A stretch of 64,000 nucleotides of DNA from JAGDMJ01 sp963809695. GTDB lineage: Bacteria > Bacteroidota > Ignavibacteria > UBA10030 > UBA6906. Numbering within the stretch: the first letter of the stretch is position 1; each line of letters starts with the position of its first letter. Shown in pieces: positions 1-9,371 of the stretch. The notes beneath the pieces are model-generated. The model saw only the letters and a list, made by a program, of their open reading frames with translations. It did no database searches and was not told the DNA's origin. Where the stretch lies: positions 1-64,000 of the forward strand of contig CAWEKI010000010.1 of the NCBI GenBank assembly GCA_963809695.1. Reading direction: 5' to 3'. Made by a program: the position numbers and the translations under genes.

Positions 1-3000
1 GCGGCGCAGCTATACGCCCTGGGTTACGTGCAGCCCGCCCAGCCGGTCGCTCAGGTGACTCTGGCCCAGGTTGTTCCGCACCCGGCCCCGGCGCCCCGGC
101 CCGCTCCCGCCGGCGGCGGATAGCCGGGCGGTAATGGTGATGCAGCGGGAAATCAACACCTTTATCCTGGAGACCTTCGGCAAGTATCTCAAACCGGCCA
201 TTTTGGAGGCCATCCGCCGCGAAGTGGACCCCGCCTTCAGCGAGGCACGTTTTGCCGAACTTTTTAACGCCAGTCTCTCCAACCGGCCCGGCGCTGGCCA
301 CCCTGCCCCCGTCCAATGCCCCAGGCACGGCAGCGCCAGCCTTCCGGCGACAGCCGGGGTTACACAGGTCCTGGCGCCGATTCCCGCCGGGGACTATCTG
401 GAGACCGTGATCCGGATCATCATGGACGCCACCGGCTATGAGCGGGACGAAATCGAGCCGGACATGGACCTCCGTCAGGATCTGGCCATCCGCTCCAGCC
501 GCCTGCCGGTGATCATGGACGCCGCCGAACGGGACTTCGGCATCACCATCAAGCTCGAGGACTTTCTCGAGGTGCGCACGGTTCAAGACCTGGCCGACCG
601 CATGCCATGGCGGTGCGGGAACGCGGGCGACGCCCGCAGGGACGGCCGCCGAGGCCGACAGTGAGTCCCACCGCGCCACCGCGCCCGAACCGGCGTCTCC
701 GGGAAGCCCCCAGCCAGCCCGACGGCGATCAAGCGCATCGTCTTTCACGAGGTGCCCCTGGGCGGACACCGCCGGGAGCCCCTGCAGCTTAGGCCGGACA
801 GGAAATCGCCGTCATGTGCCCCTCTTCCGGGTCAACTCTGGCCACCGCGGTCGCCGACGCTCTCGGCCGGCAGTTGGCGGTCGTGCCCCGGATGCTAGAC
901 ACTCTCCGGCCAGTTTGATCGGCGCGCTCCCGGGGAGGCGGCGCCGGCGGCGCCATCGCTGGCCGGCCTGGTACTGGTGCTGGACAACATTGCCAACGCC
1001 GCCATCCAGGACATCGAGGCCATACCGGCCCGGCTCGCCGGATTTTTCAGCGCCATGCAGCAGTTGGTGCCTCCCCGGACCGGAAATTTTGTTTGCTGAT
1101 CACCCGGGGCGCTATGACGCCGACCCGGCGGCAGTTGTGGTCGAGGGCGTCCGGGGCATGTTCCTGGACGCCGCCCTGGAATATGACTCGGTATTGTTCC
1201 GCAGCGTGGCGTTAGATGGCGATACCGATCTGGAAACCGGGCTCAAACAGGCCTTGAGCCTGGACCACAGCCTGGCTGAGATCCGGTTCCACGGCCAGGA
1301 GGCCTTCACCGTTGAGGGGCACGTGCAGCCTCTGTCCCTGGTGGACCCGCCGGATTTTGCCTTAAACCCGGGCGATGTGGTGGTGATCTCGGGCGGCGGC
1401 AAGGGCATCACCCCCTCATCTGGCCTATGCCCTGGCGTCCTCTCGAACCGCGGCCTGGTCCTCTTGGGCAGCAGCGAATTCGACCCCGAGGTGGACTACG
1501 ACAGCCTGATCGCCGCCAGCGCCGGCCTTGCAGGCGCGCTCCCGCGCCACCCGGGCGGGAACAGCGCCCGCGGCCGCCGGCCGCTCAGTCCGATGCCGCC
1601 ATGCGCCTGACTTCCGGTGAGGAAATCGCCCAGACCCTCAGGGAACTGGCCCACCAGGGGATAGAGGCGACTTATTACTCCTGTGATGTCAATGATCCGG
1701 AAAACGTGGCTGCGGTCCTGGGCCGGGTGGTTTCCCAATACTGGCGGCATCAGTGGGGTCATCCACGGGGCCGGCATTATCCGGGACTCCTTTATGGAGT
1801 TCATGACCGCCGGCCGATTTTACCCAGGTGGTGGAGGTGAAACTCCTGGGCGCCTGGAACCTGTACCGCGCCGCCCGGGAACACGGTTTGCGCTTCATGG
1901 TCATGCTCTCTTCCATTACCGCGGTCAGGGGCAACGTCGGCCAGATTAATTACTGCGCCGGCAACCGGGCCATGGCCGCCCTGGCCCACGTCGTCGCCGC
2001 CCGGCAACCGTCGGTGCGGGCCAAGGCCTTAATGCTGCCGCCCATCGAAGGCGCCGGCATGGCTGACGACCCGGAGTTGCGGGGAACTGATGCAACTCAA
2101 GGGCATGGGAGAATCGTTTATCACCGTCAATGAGCTGGCCGAACTGTTCTACCGTGAACTCTTCCTGAGGGCCGGCCCAGGAGCACTGGGTCATGCCCAT
2201 CCGCACCCTGCCGCCGCTCAAAACGGTCCGGCTGGATATCTGGAGGAACGCCCACCCGCCCCGGGATATATCAGCGCCGCCGGGGTGGCCTTCCGGGACC
2301 ACGAATTCCCCATGATCCAGACGATCCACCATTTGGAGTTCGGGGCGGGGTCGCTGGAGGCCGGCCGCACCTTCTCCCTGGACCACGACTTGTGGATGGA
2401 AGACCACCGGCCCTTCAAATTCATGAAGCACCCCTTCGTTTCGGGGGTCATGGCCCTGGAAACCTTCATGGAGGCCGCCAGCCTGCTTTGCCCCCGCCTG
2501 GCGCCGCTGGGAGTGCGCCAGGTCCAATACCTGGACATCCTGGAGTGTCCGCCGGGGGTCAACCGGGAGGCCCGCATCGTCTGCCGGCGCCTCCAGGAGA
2601 ACCCCGGCGGGGAAGTGCTCTGCGACGTGTCCATTTCCAGCCCGCATATCACCGGCAACGGGCGGGTCCTGGACCGCTGGACCACCAACTACACCGGCCA
2701 GGTAATCCTGGGACTGCCCGGCGGGCCGCTGCCCGACTGGCCCGGCTTCACCGTCAAGCCGGAAGAACTGGACAGCGCCCAGTTCGACGAGAAGGGCATG
2801 CTGCTGTTCTACAAAAAATACAGTAACTTCGGGGACCGCTACCAGGTGCTCCAAGGCCTTGACGGCTCCAGCAGCGGCGTCATCCGGGGCCGGACCATCT
2901 TTAAACAGATTGAATGACTTTGCCGGCTTGACCGGGGCCCGCTACCAGTACTCGCCTTACCTGCTGGAGGCCCTGAAGCATCTGGTGAATTCTCACCTGC

Positions 3001-3218
3001 TGTTGCGGGATGAAGAAGTGACCGCGGCCATGATTCCTTTCGGGATTGGCGAAATGCGCTTTTCCCGTACTTGCCGGCCAGGAGAGGAGATTGTCTTGGA
3101 GGGACGCCGCCGCTCCCAGGATAGCGGGGAGTCATCCTGGGATATCCGGGCCATAGACGATGCGGGCCAGATCATCATGACGGTTAACGGCCTCATCATG
3201 AAAAGTTTTTCCGCCTGA
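1..3218 (+). pseudogene. PUFA/polyketide synthase-like multidomain gene, 5' truncated, many frameshifts
   Basis: Fragments of one large multidomain synthase can be read only by switching frame repeatedly. A Pro/Ala linker (1-120) precedes an acyl carrier domain at about 394-618; its carrier serine lies in the motif LAIRSSRLPVIM, where the usual LGIDS has lost its Asp. A ketoreductase half follows: GGGKGIT nucleotide-binding loop near 1390-1410, then HGAGIIRDS, MLSSITAVRGNVGQ and NYCAGN (about 1760-1960). Two hot-dog dehydratase-like parts follow (2280-2917 with HPFVSGVMALE, then 2912-3218). I count at least nine frame changes, near 120, 1075, 1415, 1440, 1600, 1735, 1820, 2090, 2175 and 2910. 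The gene begins outside the window. Domain order and the adjacent phosphopantetheinyl transferase resemble PfaA-type or related deltaproteobacterial synthases; the exact family is inference. Real decay and indel-type sequencing error are both possible. Confidence 0.6.
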
Positions 3219-3225
3219 GGCCGCC

Positions 3226-3900
3226 ATGGTTAATGCGACCCCGCCTCCATGGACCATCAGCCCACCGCCGCGCCGGCCGCGCTGGTCCGAGGCGGCCGCA
3301 CCCCAGGTGCTTTCCGGCCTGGGGCCGTGCGATCCGGTGATTTACGCCTCAGACCTGGCGGGCGCCGGAGCCAAAGAGCGCCTGGTGCGACGACTGCTGG
3401 CCAGCCTGCCCGGCCAGGAGACGGGTGGCGCCGGGCAGTCGGCGCCGGGGCCGGTGAGCCTGGAGTTAACCGCCCTGGGCCAGCCGCGCCTGTTCCTGGG
3501 TGGGCAACCGGGCCCGGCGGTATCGTTTTCTCAGGCCGCCGGTCGCATCTACGCCGCCTTGACGTGCACCGGCCAGGTGGGAGTGGACGCCGCGATGCCG
3601 GCGGAGTTTGAGGCGGGCTACCCCATGGCCCGAGCCTTCCGGCCCGCAGAGCTTGACTGGGCCAGGCCCCTAAGTGGCGGCGACACCGCCGGCGCCGCGG
3701 CCTTGCTCTGGGCCCTGAAGGAGGCGGCGGTAAAGGCCCTGGGGGTGGGATTCCATTTTCTTGACCCCCTGGCGGTGGAGGTCGTAAGCCCCAGACCCTG
3801 GCAGGGGGGGTGGCGGGTCTTGGTGCAGGCCGGGCGGATTCTACCGGCCTGGGCGCGGCCCGAAGCCGGCGGCTGGCTGGCCATTGCCCGGTATTATTAA
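3226..3900 (+). CDS. 4'-phosphopantetheinyl transferase, Sfp type
   Basis: A 224-residue protein that would transfer the phosphopantetheine arm of CoA to the serine of a carrier protein, most likely the carrier domain of the synthase just upstream. The two family signatures are present: GVDAAM in the middle (GxD Mg-binding motif) and WALKEAAVKALG (WxxKEAxxKAxG) about 50 residues later. It starts 8 bases after the last synthase stop, so co-expression is likely, though no clear Shine-Dalgarno is visible. Unlike the synthase, the frame is intact throughout. GC-rich like its left-hand neighbours. The family is clear; the partner is inferred from position. Confidence 0.85.
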   Translation: MVNATPPPWTISPPPRRPRWSEAAAPQVLSGLGPCDPVIYASDLAGAGAKERLVRRLLASLPGQETGGAGQSAPGPVSLELTALGQPRLFLGGQPGPAVSFSQAAGRIYAALTCTGQVGVDAAMPAEFEAGYPMARAFRPAELDWARPLSGGDTAGAAALLWALKEAAVKALGVGFHFLDPLAVEVVSPRPWQGGWRVLVQAGRILPAWARPEAGGWLAIARYY

Positions 3901-4107
3901 AGATTGGTGGCACAGGTTTTCAACCTGTGCAGGCAATAGGGCGCGTTTCATACCAACGATCATTTCCTCACGGACACAACGAAAGATGAAAAATAGCTGG
4001 TGTTGGTGGAGCGGCCGTCCCTGGCCGCCTCTCGCTGGCGGGCACTGAGGCCCGCCCCACCGAGCTGTTTTCATATAAATCTGCGCTCAAAAAGGCAATT
4101 TCCCTTC

Positions 4108-4196
4108 GTAGGGTGCGTCTTACGCACCAAGAATGGCGCGTGAGACGCGCCCTACGGGGTTTAGTGCCGCTCGATGGTGCGTAAAACGCACCCTAC
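4108..4196. repeat. Cluster of three 21-bp palindromic interspersed repeats
   Basis: Three copies of a GTAGGGTGCGT-type element: 4108-4128 forward, 4135-4155 and 4176-4196 inverted. Each copy is itself partly palindromic (GGTGCGT...ACGCACC). The cluster sits in the gene-free interval 3901-4463 between the convergent phosphopantetheinyl transferase and ABC permease genes. Elements of this look are frequent intergenic repeats in Desulfobacterota and some other phyla. No coding sequence is visible here. Confidence 0.75.
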
Positions 4197-4232
4197 CTTT
4201 CAGACCAAGTCGCCATCAACAAATCCAGAATC

Positions 4233-4289
4233 GTAGGGGCGCACCCGTGTGTGCGCCCACAGAGGGCGGACACACAGGTCCGCCCCTAC
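4233..4289. repeat. 57-bp inverted repeat (GTAGGGGCGCACCC type)
   Basis: Left arm GTAGGGGCG...CGCCC (4233-4259) and right arm GGGCGG...CGCCCCTAC (4264-4289) form a long imperfect hairpin. This is a second repeat family in the same gene-free interval. It resembles interspersed palindromic elements found in many copies in some bacterial genomes. It could also act as part of a bidirectional terminator. Confidence 0.7.
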
Positions 4290-4346
4290 AAGAAAATTGC
4301 CGTTGGTTTGAGACGAAGTTGCAGTCAAAAAACCTTGAATATTCAT

Positions 4347-4424
4347 GTCATTCTGAACGGAGCGCAGCGGAGTGAAGAATCTCGGCGGCTCAAAAGAGAG
4401 ATTCTTCGCTACGCTCAGAATGAC
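4347..4424. repeat. 78-bp inverted repeat (GTCATTCTGAACGGAGCG type)
   Basis: Left arm 4347-4382 begins GTCATTCTGAACGGAGCG; right arm 4398-4424 ends CGCTCAGAATGAC, giving a long stem-loop. This is a third palindromic family, 40 bases from the end of the ABC permease gene, where it could stop transcripts arriving from the right. The type is a widespread interspersed repeat. Confidence 0.7.
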
Positions 4425-4463
4425 AAATAATAGTCGTTTGATTGCTTTTTATGAGACCTGCTC

Positions 4464-5594
4464 TCAGGCCAGCCGGCCGCGGAAGCGGATGATGCTGAGG
4501 CCCAGAAAAACCACCCCCAGCCCGGCCATGGCGGCCATTTGGGGCCACAGGGCCGCCAGACTTCGCCCCCCCAGAAAGACGCCCTGCACGATGACGATAA
4601 AGTATCTCAAGGGATTGACGTAGGTAATATATTGAAAAATTACGGCCATGTTGGCGATGGGGAATATCAAGCCGGAGAGCAGAATGGCGGGGGTCAGGAC
4701 GAAGGTGCCGGCCATTACCGCCTGTTGCTGGGTGGAGCAGGTCGTCGAGATCAGCAGGCCCAAGCCCACGGAACTGAGCAGGAATGCCAGGGTCCCGATA
4801 AACAGCACGGCCACGCTCCCCTGAAAGGGGATCTCGAACCAGAAGACGCCCATCAGGGTTATCAGGGCCACGTCCACCAGGGAGATGAGGATAAAAGGGA
4901 TGGTCTTGCCGGACAGGAATTCCAGCGGGCTGAGGGGGGACACCAGGATTTGCGCCATGGTGCCGATCTCCCTCTCCCGCACCACCGAAAGGGCCGTGAG
5001 CATCAGACTCACCAGCATCACCACCATGGCGATGACCCCGGGGACAAAGGCGTTTTTGCTCTCCAGGTTGGGGTTGAGCCAGGCTCGCGGCTCGATCACC
5101 ACCGGCGTCTGCAATTTCTTGGGCAAATTTAGGTGCCGGAGCGTCTGTTGGAGCATCTCCCGGGCGTAATCGTTGAGTATCGTCCGGGTATATTTAGCCA
5201 CAATCAAGGCGGTGTTGGAATCGGTGGCGTCCAGGATGAGTTGCAGCGGGACCGGCTGGTTGGCCTTGATTTTGGCGGCAAAACCCTTCGGGATGTGCAC
5301 CGCCAGGGTAATCCGGCTGCGGTCGATCAGGTCCCGCAGTTCCGCTTCACTGTTGATGGAATCCGTCAGGCGAAAATATTCCGACGCCGTGAACCGGGAA
5401 AGCAGGGACTCGCTGGCCTGGGTCCGGTCTTCGTCAAAGACGCCGAAAGGCACCTGCCGGATGTCGAAATTGATGGCATAACCATAAATAATCAGTTGGA
5501 CGATGGGGGGCAGGATCAGGAAGATCCGCAGCCTCCGGTCCCGCCAGACCTGGATGAATTCCTTTTTCACCATTTGCCAGATGCGTCGGCCCAT
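4464..5594 (-). CDS. ABC-2 type transporter permease (YbhS/YhhJ-like), second of pair
   Basis: A 376-residue inner-membrane permease. After a short cytoplasmic start (KKEFIQVWRDRR) comes one membrane helix, a large external loop (residues about 45-175), then about five C-terminal helices including an AMVVMLVSLMLTALSVVRE stretch and the ABC-2 EREIGTMAQILVSPLSP segment. Layout and length match the drug/unknown-substrate exporters that occur as ATPase plus two permeases. It lies 6 bases downstream of the sister permease, so the two are one operon and probably form a heterodimer. The substrate cannot be read from sequence. Confidence 0.85.
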   Translation of the reverse strand: MGRRIWQMVKKEFIQVWRDRRLRIFLILPPIVQLIIYGYAINFDIRQVPFGVFDEDRTQASESLLSRFTASEYFRLTDSINSEAELRDLIDRSRITLAVHIPKGFAAKIKANQPVPLQLILDATDSNTALIVAKYTRTILNDYAREMLQQTLRHLNLPKKLQTPVVIEPRAWLNPNLESKNAFVPGVIAMVVMLVSLMLTALSVVREREIGTMAQILVSPLSPLEFLSGKTIPFILISLVDVALITLMGVFWFEIPFQGSVAVLFIGTLAFLLSSVGLGLLISTTCSTQQQAVMAGTFVLTPAILLSGLIFPIANMAVIFQYITYVNPLRYFIVIVQGVFLGGRSLAALWPQMAAMAGLGVVFLGLSIIRFRGRLA

Positions 5595-5600
5595 TATGCT

Positions 5601-6734
5601 TTACCTGATCTTTTTCACGGGGTGCCGCAGGGTAGCCAGCAGAAACGTGGCGGCGAAAGCCACCAGGATCAAGGCATCCGGCCACAAAATGTCCAGACCG
5701 ATACCCTTTAAATAGATGCCCTTGGAAATGGTCACCAGATATTTAGCCGGCACCAGGTAGGACAGTATTTGGAGCGGCAACGGCATCAGCCGGATGGAAA
5801 AGACAAACCCCGACATCAAGAGCGCCGGAAGAAAATTGATGAGCATCGCGGTCTGAAACGCCTGTAACTGGTTGGCCGAGGTGACCGATACCAGGAGGCC
5901 CTGGGCCAGCATCACCAGGAGGTAAATGGCCGAAAGCCCGATTAACAAGCCCAGGCTGCCGCGCAAGGGGACTTCAAAGAGAAAATGTCCCATGAGCATG
6001 GCCAGAGACAGCACCGCCATACTGACGCAGAAATACGGCGCCAGCTTACCCAGGAGAAGTTCTGATTTTTCCAGGCTGGTGGCAAACAAGCTTTCCATGG
6101 TGCCCCGTTCCACTTCCCGGACGACGGAGAGGGCCGACAGGATGGTGCCCACCATGGTCATGATGACCACGATGAGACCGGGCACGATAAAATTGATGCT
6201 CTCCAGGTCCTCATTGAACCAGAAGCGCCACTCGGGTTTGAGACGCACTTCCAGCCGCGGGAGCCCTTCCCGGTTCAGCCGGTCCCCCAAGACCTGCTGG
6301 TTGAAATCGGCGCTGATTGCCTGGACGTAACTGAGGATAATGTTGGCGGCGTTAGGTTCGGCGCCGTCCACCAGGGCCTGGATCGGGGCGGTGCGGCCCA
6401 GGTGCAGGAGCCGGGTGAAATCATGGGGAAACACTAAACCCAAACGCACCTGGCGGTCGGCGATCAGGCGGTCCAGGGCCTCACTGCTGTCAACCGCCCG
6501 CGTCAGTTTAAAATAGGGCGAGCCCCGGAACTCGTTGAGATACTTGTCCGCCAGGTGCCCCTGGTCCCGGTTGTAGACCGCCACGGGCACATCTTTAATG
6601 TTGAAGGTCAGGGCATACCCGTAGATCAGTAATTGAATCACCGGCAACAACATGATCATGATGAGACTGTGGGGGTCCCGGCGAATATGGATGAATTCCT
6701 TCCGGGCGATGGCCCAGGTGCGTCCCAGATCCAT
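5601..6734 (-). CDS. ABC-2 type transporter permease (YbhR/YhhJ-like), first of pair
   Basis: A 377-residue permease from the ATG at 6734, with the same plan as its neighbour: ARKEFIHIRRDPHS start, first helix ending LIYGYAL, long outer loop, and a C-terminal membrane block with SALSVVREVERGTMESLFAT. The frame stays open upstream into the ATPase fragment without a stop, through a run of five G (about 6739-6747 on the plus strand). I chose ATG 6734 because the segment before it reads as an ATPase C-terminus and because the result matches the sister gene in length. A one-base change in the G run would restore a normal TGA just before this start. Confidence 0.82.
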   Translation of the reverse strand: MDLGRTWAIARKEFIHIRRDPHSLIMIMLLPVIQLLIYGYALTFNIKDVPVAVYNRDQGHLADKYLNEFRGSPYFKLTRAVDSSEALDRLIADRQVRLGLVFPHDFTRLLHLGRTAPIQALVDGAEPNAANIILSYVQAISADFNQQVLGDRLNREGLPRLEVRLKPEWRFWFNEDLESINFIVPGLIVVIMTMVGTILSALSVVREVERGTMESLFATSLEKSELLLGKLAPYFCVSMAVLSLAMLMGHFLFEVPLRGSLGLLIGLSAIYLLVMLAQGLLVSVTSANQLQAFQTAMLINFLPALLMSGFVFSIRLMPLPLQILSYLVPAKYLVTISKGIYLKGIGLDILWPDALILVAFAATFLLATLRHPVKKIR

Positions 6735-6965
6735 AGGCTCACCCCCTCGCACCCGGGAAATCATGGCGATAAAGGCGTCTTCCAGGGTGGGGGCCACCGG
6801 CGCCAACCGCCGGATGGTGATTTGCCGGGCTTTAAGGGCTTCCCGCACCATCTCCTGGGCTTGCGCCAGGTTGGTGGTGGCGGCGTGGAGGCGGTTGCCG
6901 AAGATCGCCACCGTCACCACCTGCGGCAAGGACCGCACCACCTCAAAGGCCTCATCCAGGCGGTC
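6735..6965 (-). pseudogene. C-terminal fragment of the ABC transporter ATPase, cut at the junction
   Basis: About 77 residues in the pattern of YbhF/CcmA-type ATPase tails: a LDEAFEVVRSLPQVVTVAIF segment, then the closing APTLEDAFIAMI motif typical of ATPases paired with ABC-2 permeases. Walker and signature motifs are missing because the gene is cut near 6965, where unrelated plus-strand coding sequence begins. It reads in frame into the permease. The operon was presumably ATPase-permease-permease. Confidence 0.7.
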
Positions 6966-6970
6966 GGCAG
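6955..6970. other. Abrupt sequence junction (possible assembly chimera)
   Basis: To the left, an ATPase gene on the minus strand loses everything upstream of its last ~77 codons. To the right, an aldo/keto reductase on the plus strand lacks its first ~60%. No insertion sequence, tRNA or direct repeat marks the point. Base composition and the apparent taxonomic flavour of the genes both change here. Confidence 0.7.
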
Positions 6971-7579
6971 ATGTGAATGTGCCGATTGAGGATGTGGCCG
7001 GTGCTGTGAAGGAGCTCATTCAGGAAGGGAAGGTGAAGCACTTCGGCCTGTCGGAGGCGGGGGTAAGGACGATTCGCCGCGCACACACGGTCCAACCTGT
7101 CACGGCGCTTCAGAGTGAGTATTCGCTCTGGTGGAGGCGGCCGGAGGAGGAGGTGATCCCAACGCTGGAAGAACTCGGCATCGGTTTCGTGCCATTCAGT
7201 CCGCTCGGGAAGGGCTTTCTCACTGGCACGATCGACGCGAACACGACATTCGATAAGGGAGACTTCCGCAACATTGTCCCACGCTTCACTGCGGAGAATC
7301 GAGAGGCCAATCAGGCACTGGTCGACTTGCTGACCGGGATCGCTCAACAGAAGAAGGCTACGCCCGCACAGGTCGCGCTCGCCTGGCTCCTGGCGCAGAA
7401 GCCATGGATCGTTCCGATTCCCGGTACCACCAAACTGCACCGGTTCGAAGAGAACATCGGGGCGACGAGCGTCGCATTGACACCGCGAGGATCTCGATGA
7501 GATCGGCTCCGCTCTTGAGAAGACGAAGGTCGCAGGGGATCGTTATCCGGAGGAATTGGAAAGAAGGACGGGGCTGTAG
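6970..7579 (+). pseudogene. Aldo/keto reductase, 5' truncated and frameshifted near its end
   Basis: The reading frame enters at DVNVPIEDVAG, the middle of a standard aldo/keto reductase (YhdN/Tas type), and continues through VKHFGLSEAG, QSEYSLWWR, FVPFSPLGKGFLTG and PWIVPIPGTTK, all strong family motifs. The N-terminal ~120 residues with the catalytic Asp/Tyr/Lys are missing at the 6.96 kb junction. Near 7486 one extra base (CCGCGAGG) moves the frame; without it the protein would end EDLDEIGSALEKTK... at the TAG at 7577-7579. The next gene starts on that same stop, which shows where the original end was. Confidence 0.8.
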
Positions 7580-8157
7580 TGAGAAACGTATTGATCGTAG
7601 GAGCCAGCGGCAACATTGCGGGGATCGTAATCGATTTGTTGAGAACGGAAAGCGATATTCAGTTGACTTTGTTTCTGCGGAGTGACCGTCGGTTGAAAAG
7701 TCGCGTCGACCCTGGGTGGCGCATCATCGAAGGAGATGCGCTGAAGCCTGGAGATCTGAAGAAAGCGATGACGGGCATTAATGTCGTTTACGCCAATCTC
7801 GCAGGCGATCTGGAAGAGATGGCGAAAATCATCGTCAAAACGATGGATGAAGCGGGGGTCAAGAGACTCATTTTCATCAGTTCTATCGGCATCTATGACG
7901 ACCCGGTGAGGCCAGTCCTGCGTCCATATCGAAAAGCCGCCGATGTGATCGAAGCTTCAGACCTTGATTACACAATTCTCAGACCCACCTGGTTCACCAG
8001 CGTTGATGAAGTCGATTATGAGATTACGAGGAAAGGTGAGCCGGAAAAGGGCTCGGTGATTTCCATGAAGAGCCTGGCGACATTCATAACGACACTCATC
8101 AAATCTCCCGAGAAAAATATTCGAGAAAGCCTCGGGGTGAACAAGCCTGGATCCTGA
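7579..8157 (+). CDS. NAD(P)-binding SDR-like protein (NmrA/NAD(P)H-binding family)
   Basis: A 192-residue Rossmann-fold protein. The N-terminus MRNVLIVGASGNIAG carries the GxxGxxG dinucleotide motif; KRLIFISSIGIYDD and DYTILRPTWF are typical of atypical SDRs that bind NAD(P)H. The GTG start at 7579 overlaps the reductase stop (TAGTG), so translation is coupled. The enzymatic role is unknown; members act as reductases or redox-sensing regulators. The neighbourhood (aldo/keto reductase, zinc alcohol dehydrogenase, cupin) suggests carbonyl or quinone detoxification, which is inference. Confidence 0.8.
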   Translation: MRNVLIVGASGNIAGIVIDLLRTESDIQLTLFLRSDRRLKSRVDPGWRIIEGDALKPGDLKKAMTGINVVYANLAGDLEEMAKIIVKTMDEAGVKRLIFISSIGIYDDPVRPVLRPYRKAADVIEASDLDYTILRPTWFTSVDEVDYEITRKGEPEKGSVISMKSLATFITTLIKSPEKNIRESLGVNKPGS

Positions 8158-8207
8158 AAAACTTGCAGGACTAACCATTCAATAAATCAATGGGAGCAAT
8201 CTGACTT

Positions 8208-9242
8208 ATGCGAGCAACTGTAATGCATGGCGCGGGCGATGTCCGCGTCGAAAATGTTCCTGATGCAAAACTGGTACAACCAACGGATGCAGTCGTCCGC
8301 GTTACCCATGCTGCCATCTGTGGCAGCGATCTCTGGCCGTACAAGTCGATGGAAAAGAGTGAAGCCGGACGCCAGATGGGACACGAGGCCGTAGGTATTG
8401 TTGAAGCAGTCGGGTCCGAGGTCCGCACCATAAAACGGGGTGATGTCGTCATCATGCCCTTTGCGTATTCCGACGGGACCTGCATCTTCTGCCACGAAGG
8501 GCTTCAGACCTCGTGTGTCCACGGGGGGTTCTTTGGTACACCCGAACTTCCCGGGGCTCAGGCCGAAGCTGTCCGTGTGCCTCTTGCGGATGGAACGCTG
8601 TTTGTCCTGCCCGTTACGGCAGACAAGACCTTGATGCCGTCGTTTTTGACTCTCTCCGACGTCCTGGGGACAGGCCATCACGCTGCCAAGGTCGCCGGTG
8701 TCGGACCCGGGAAAACGGTGGCTGTTGTAGGCGATGGTGCGGTTGGTTTATGCGGTGTGATTGCCGCACGCCGCCTCGGTGCAGAGCAGATCATCATCCT
8801 GGGCCGGCATCCCGACCGGATCACACTGGCAAGAGAGTTCGGAGCAACTGATGTTGTAGGCGAACGGGGCGAGGAGGCAGTAGAACGCGTGCGAGCACTC
8901 ACCCGGGGGTTCGGGGTCCATTCAGTTCTTGAGTGTGTTGGGCACGGTGAATCGATGCTCACGGCGCTGAGCATTACGCGTCCCGGCGGTGCGGTTGGCA
9001 GGGTCGGGGTTCCGCAGGACGAGAACATACCTGCTTCCTTGCCCACATTTTACAACAATGTCATAGTAGGAGGAGGGCCTGCTCCAGCCCGCGCCTACAT
9101 TGAGGAGCTCCTGCCCGATGTGCTCGAAGGGAGGATTGAACCCGGCCGCGTCTTCGATCGGGTCATTGGTATCGAGGAAGCGAGCCAAGGGTACAAGGCA
9201 ATGAACGACCGGGAAGCGATCAAGGTGTTGATCGAGTTGTGA
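8208..9242 (+). CDS. Zinc-dependent alcohol dehydrogenase family protein
   Basis: A 344-residue medium-chain dehydrogenase. AAICGSDLWPY supplies the first catalytic-zinc Cys, MGHEAVGIVEAVGSEV the His/Glu pair, and CIFCHEGLQTSC part of the structural-zinc cysteine set (shorter than the usual four-Cys loop). The coenzyme site is VAVVGDGAVGLCGV. This subgroup is often annotated as threonine-dehydrogenase-like; the substrate cannot be fixed. It follows the SDR gene after 50 bases and precedes the cupin, probably in one transcript. Confidence 0.88.
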   Translation: MRATVMHGAGDVRVENVPDAKLVQPTDAVVRVTHAAICGSDLWPYKSMEKSEAGRQMGHEAVGIVEAVGSEVRTIKRGDVVIMPFAYSDGTCIFCHEGLQTSCVHGGFFGTPELPGAQAEAVRVPLADGTLFVLPVTADKTLMPSFLTLSDVLGTGHHAAKVAGVGPGKTVAVVGDGAVGLCGVIAARRLGAEQIIILGRHPDRITLAREFGATDVVGERGEEAVERVRALTRGFGVHSVLECVGHGESMLTALSITRPGGAVGRVGVPQDENIPASLPTFYNNVIVGGGPAPARAYIEELLPDVLEGRIEPGRVFDRVIGIEEASQGYKAMNDREAIKVLIEL

Positions 9243-9371
9243 TCAATCTGAAGAGACGGACGTCCCGGAGAGGAAAACATCCCAAAAGTTGTTCTGAACA
9301 ATAGTTGAAATGGCTTGCCGCCCATTGGGCTCGGAGAAGCAACGCGGTAAAAACAATAGAGGAGATGGGGA

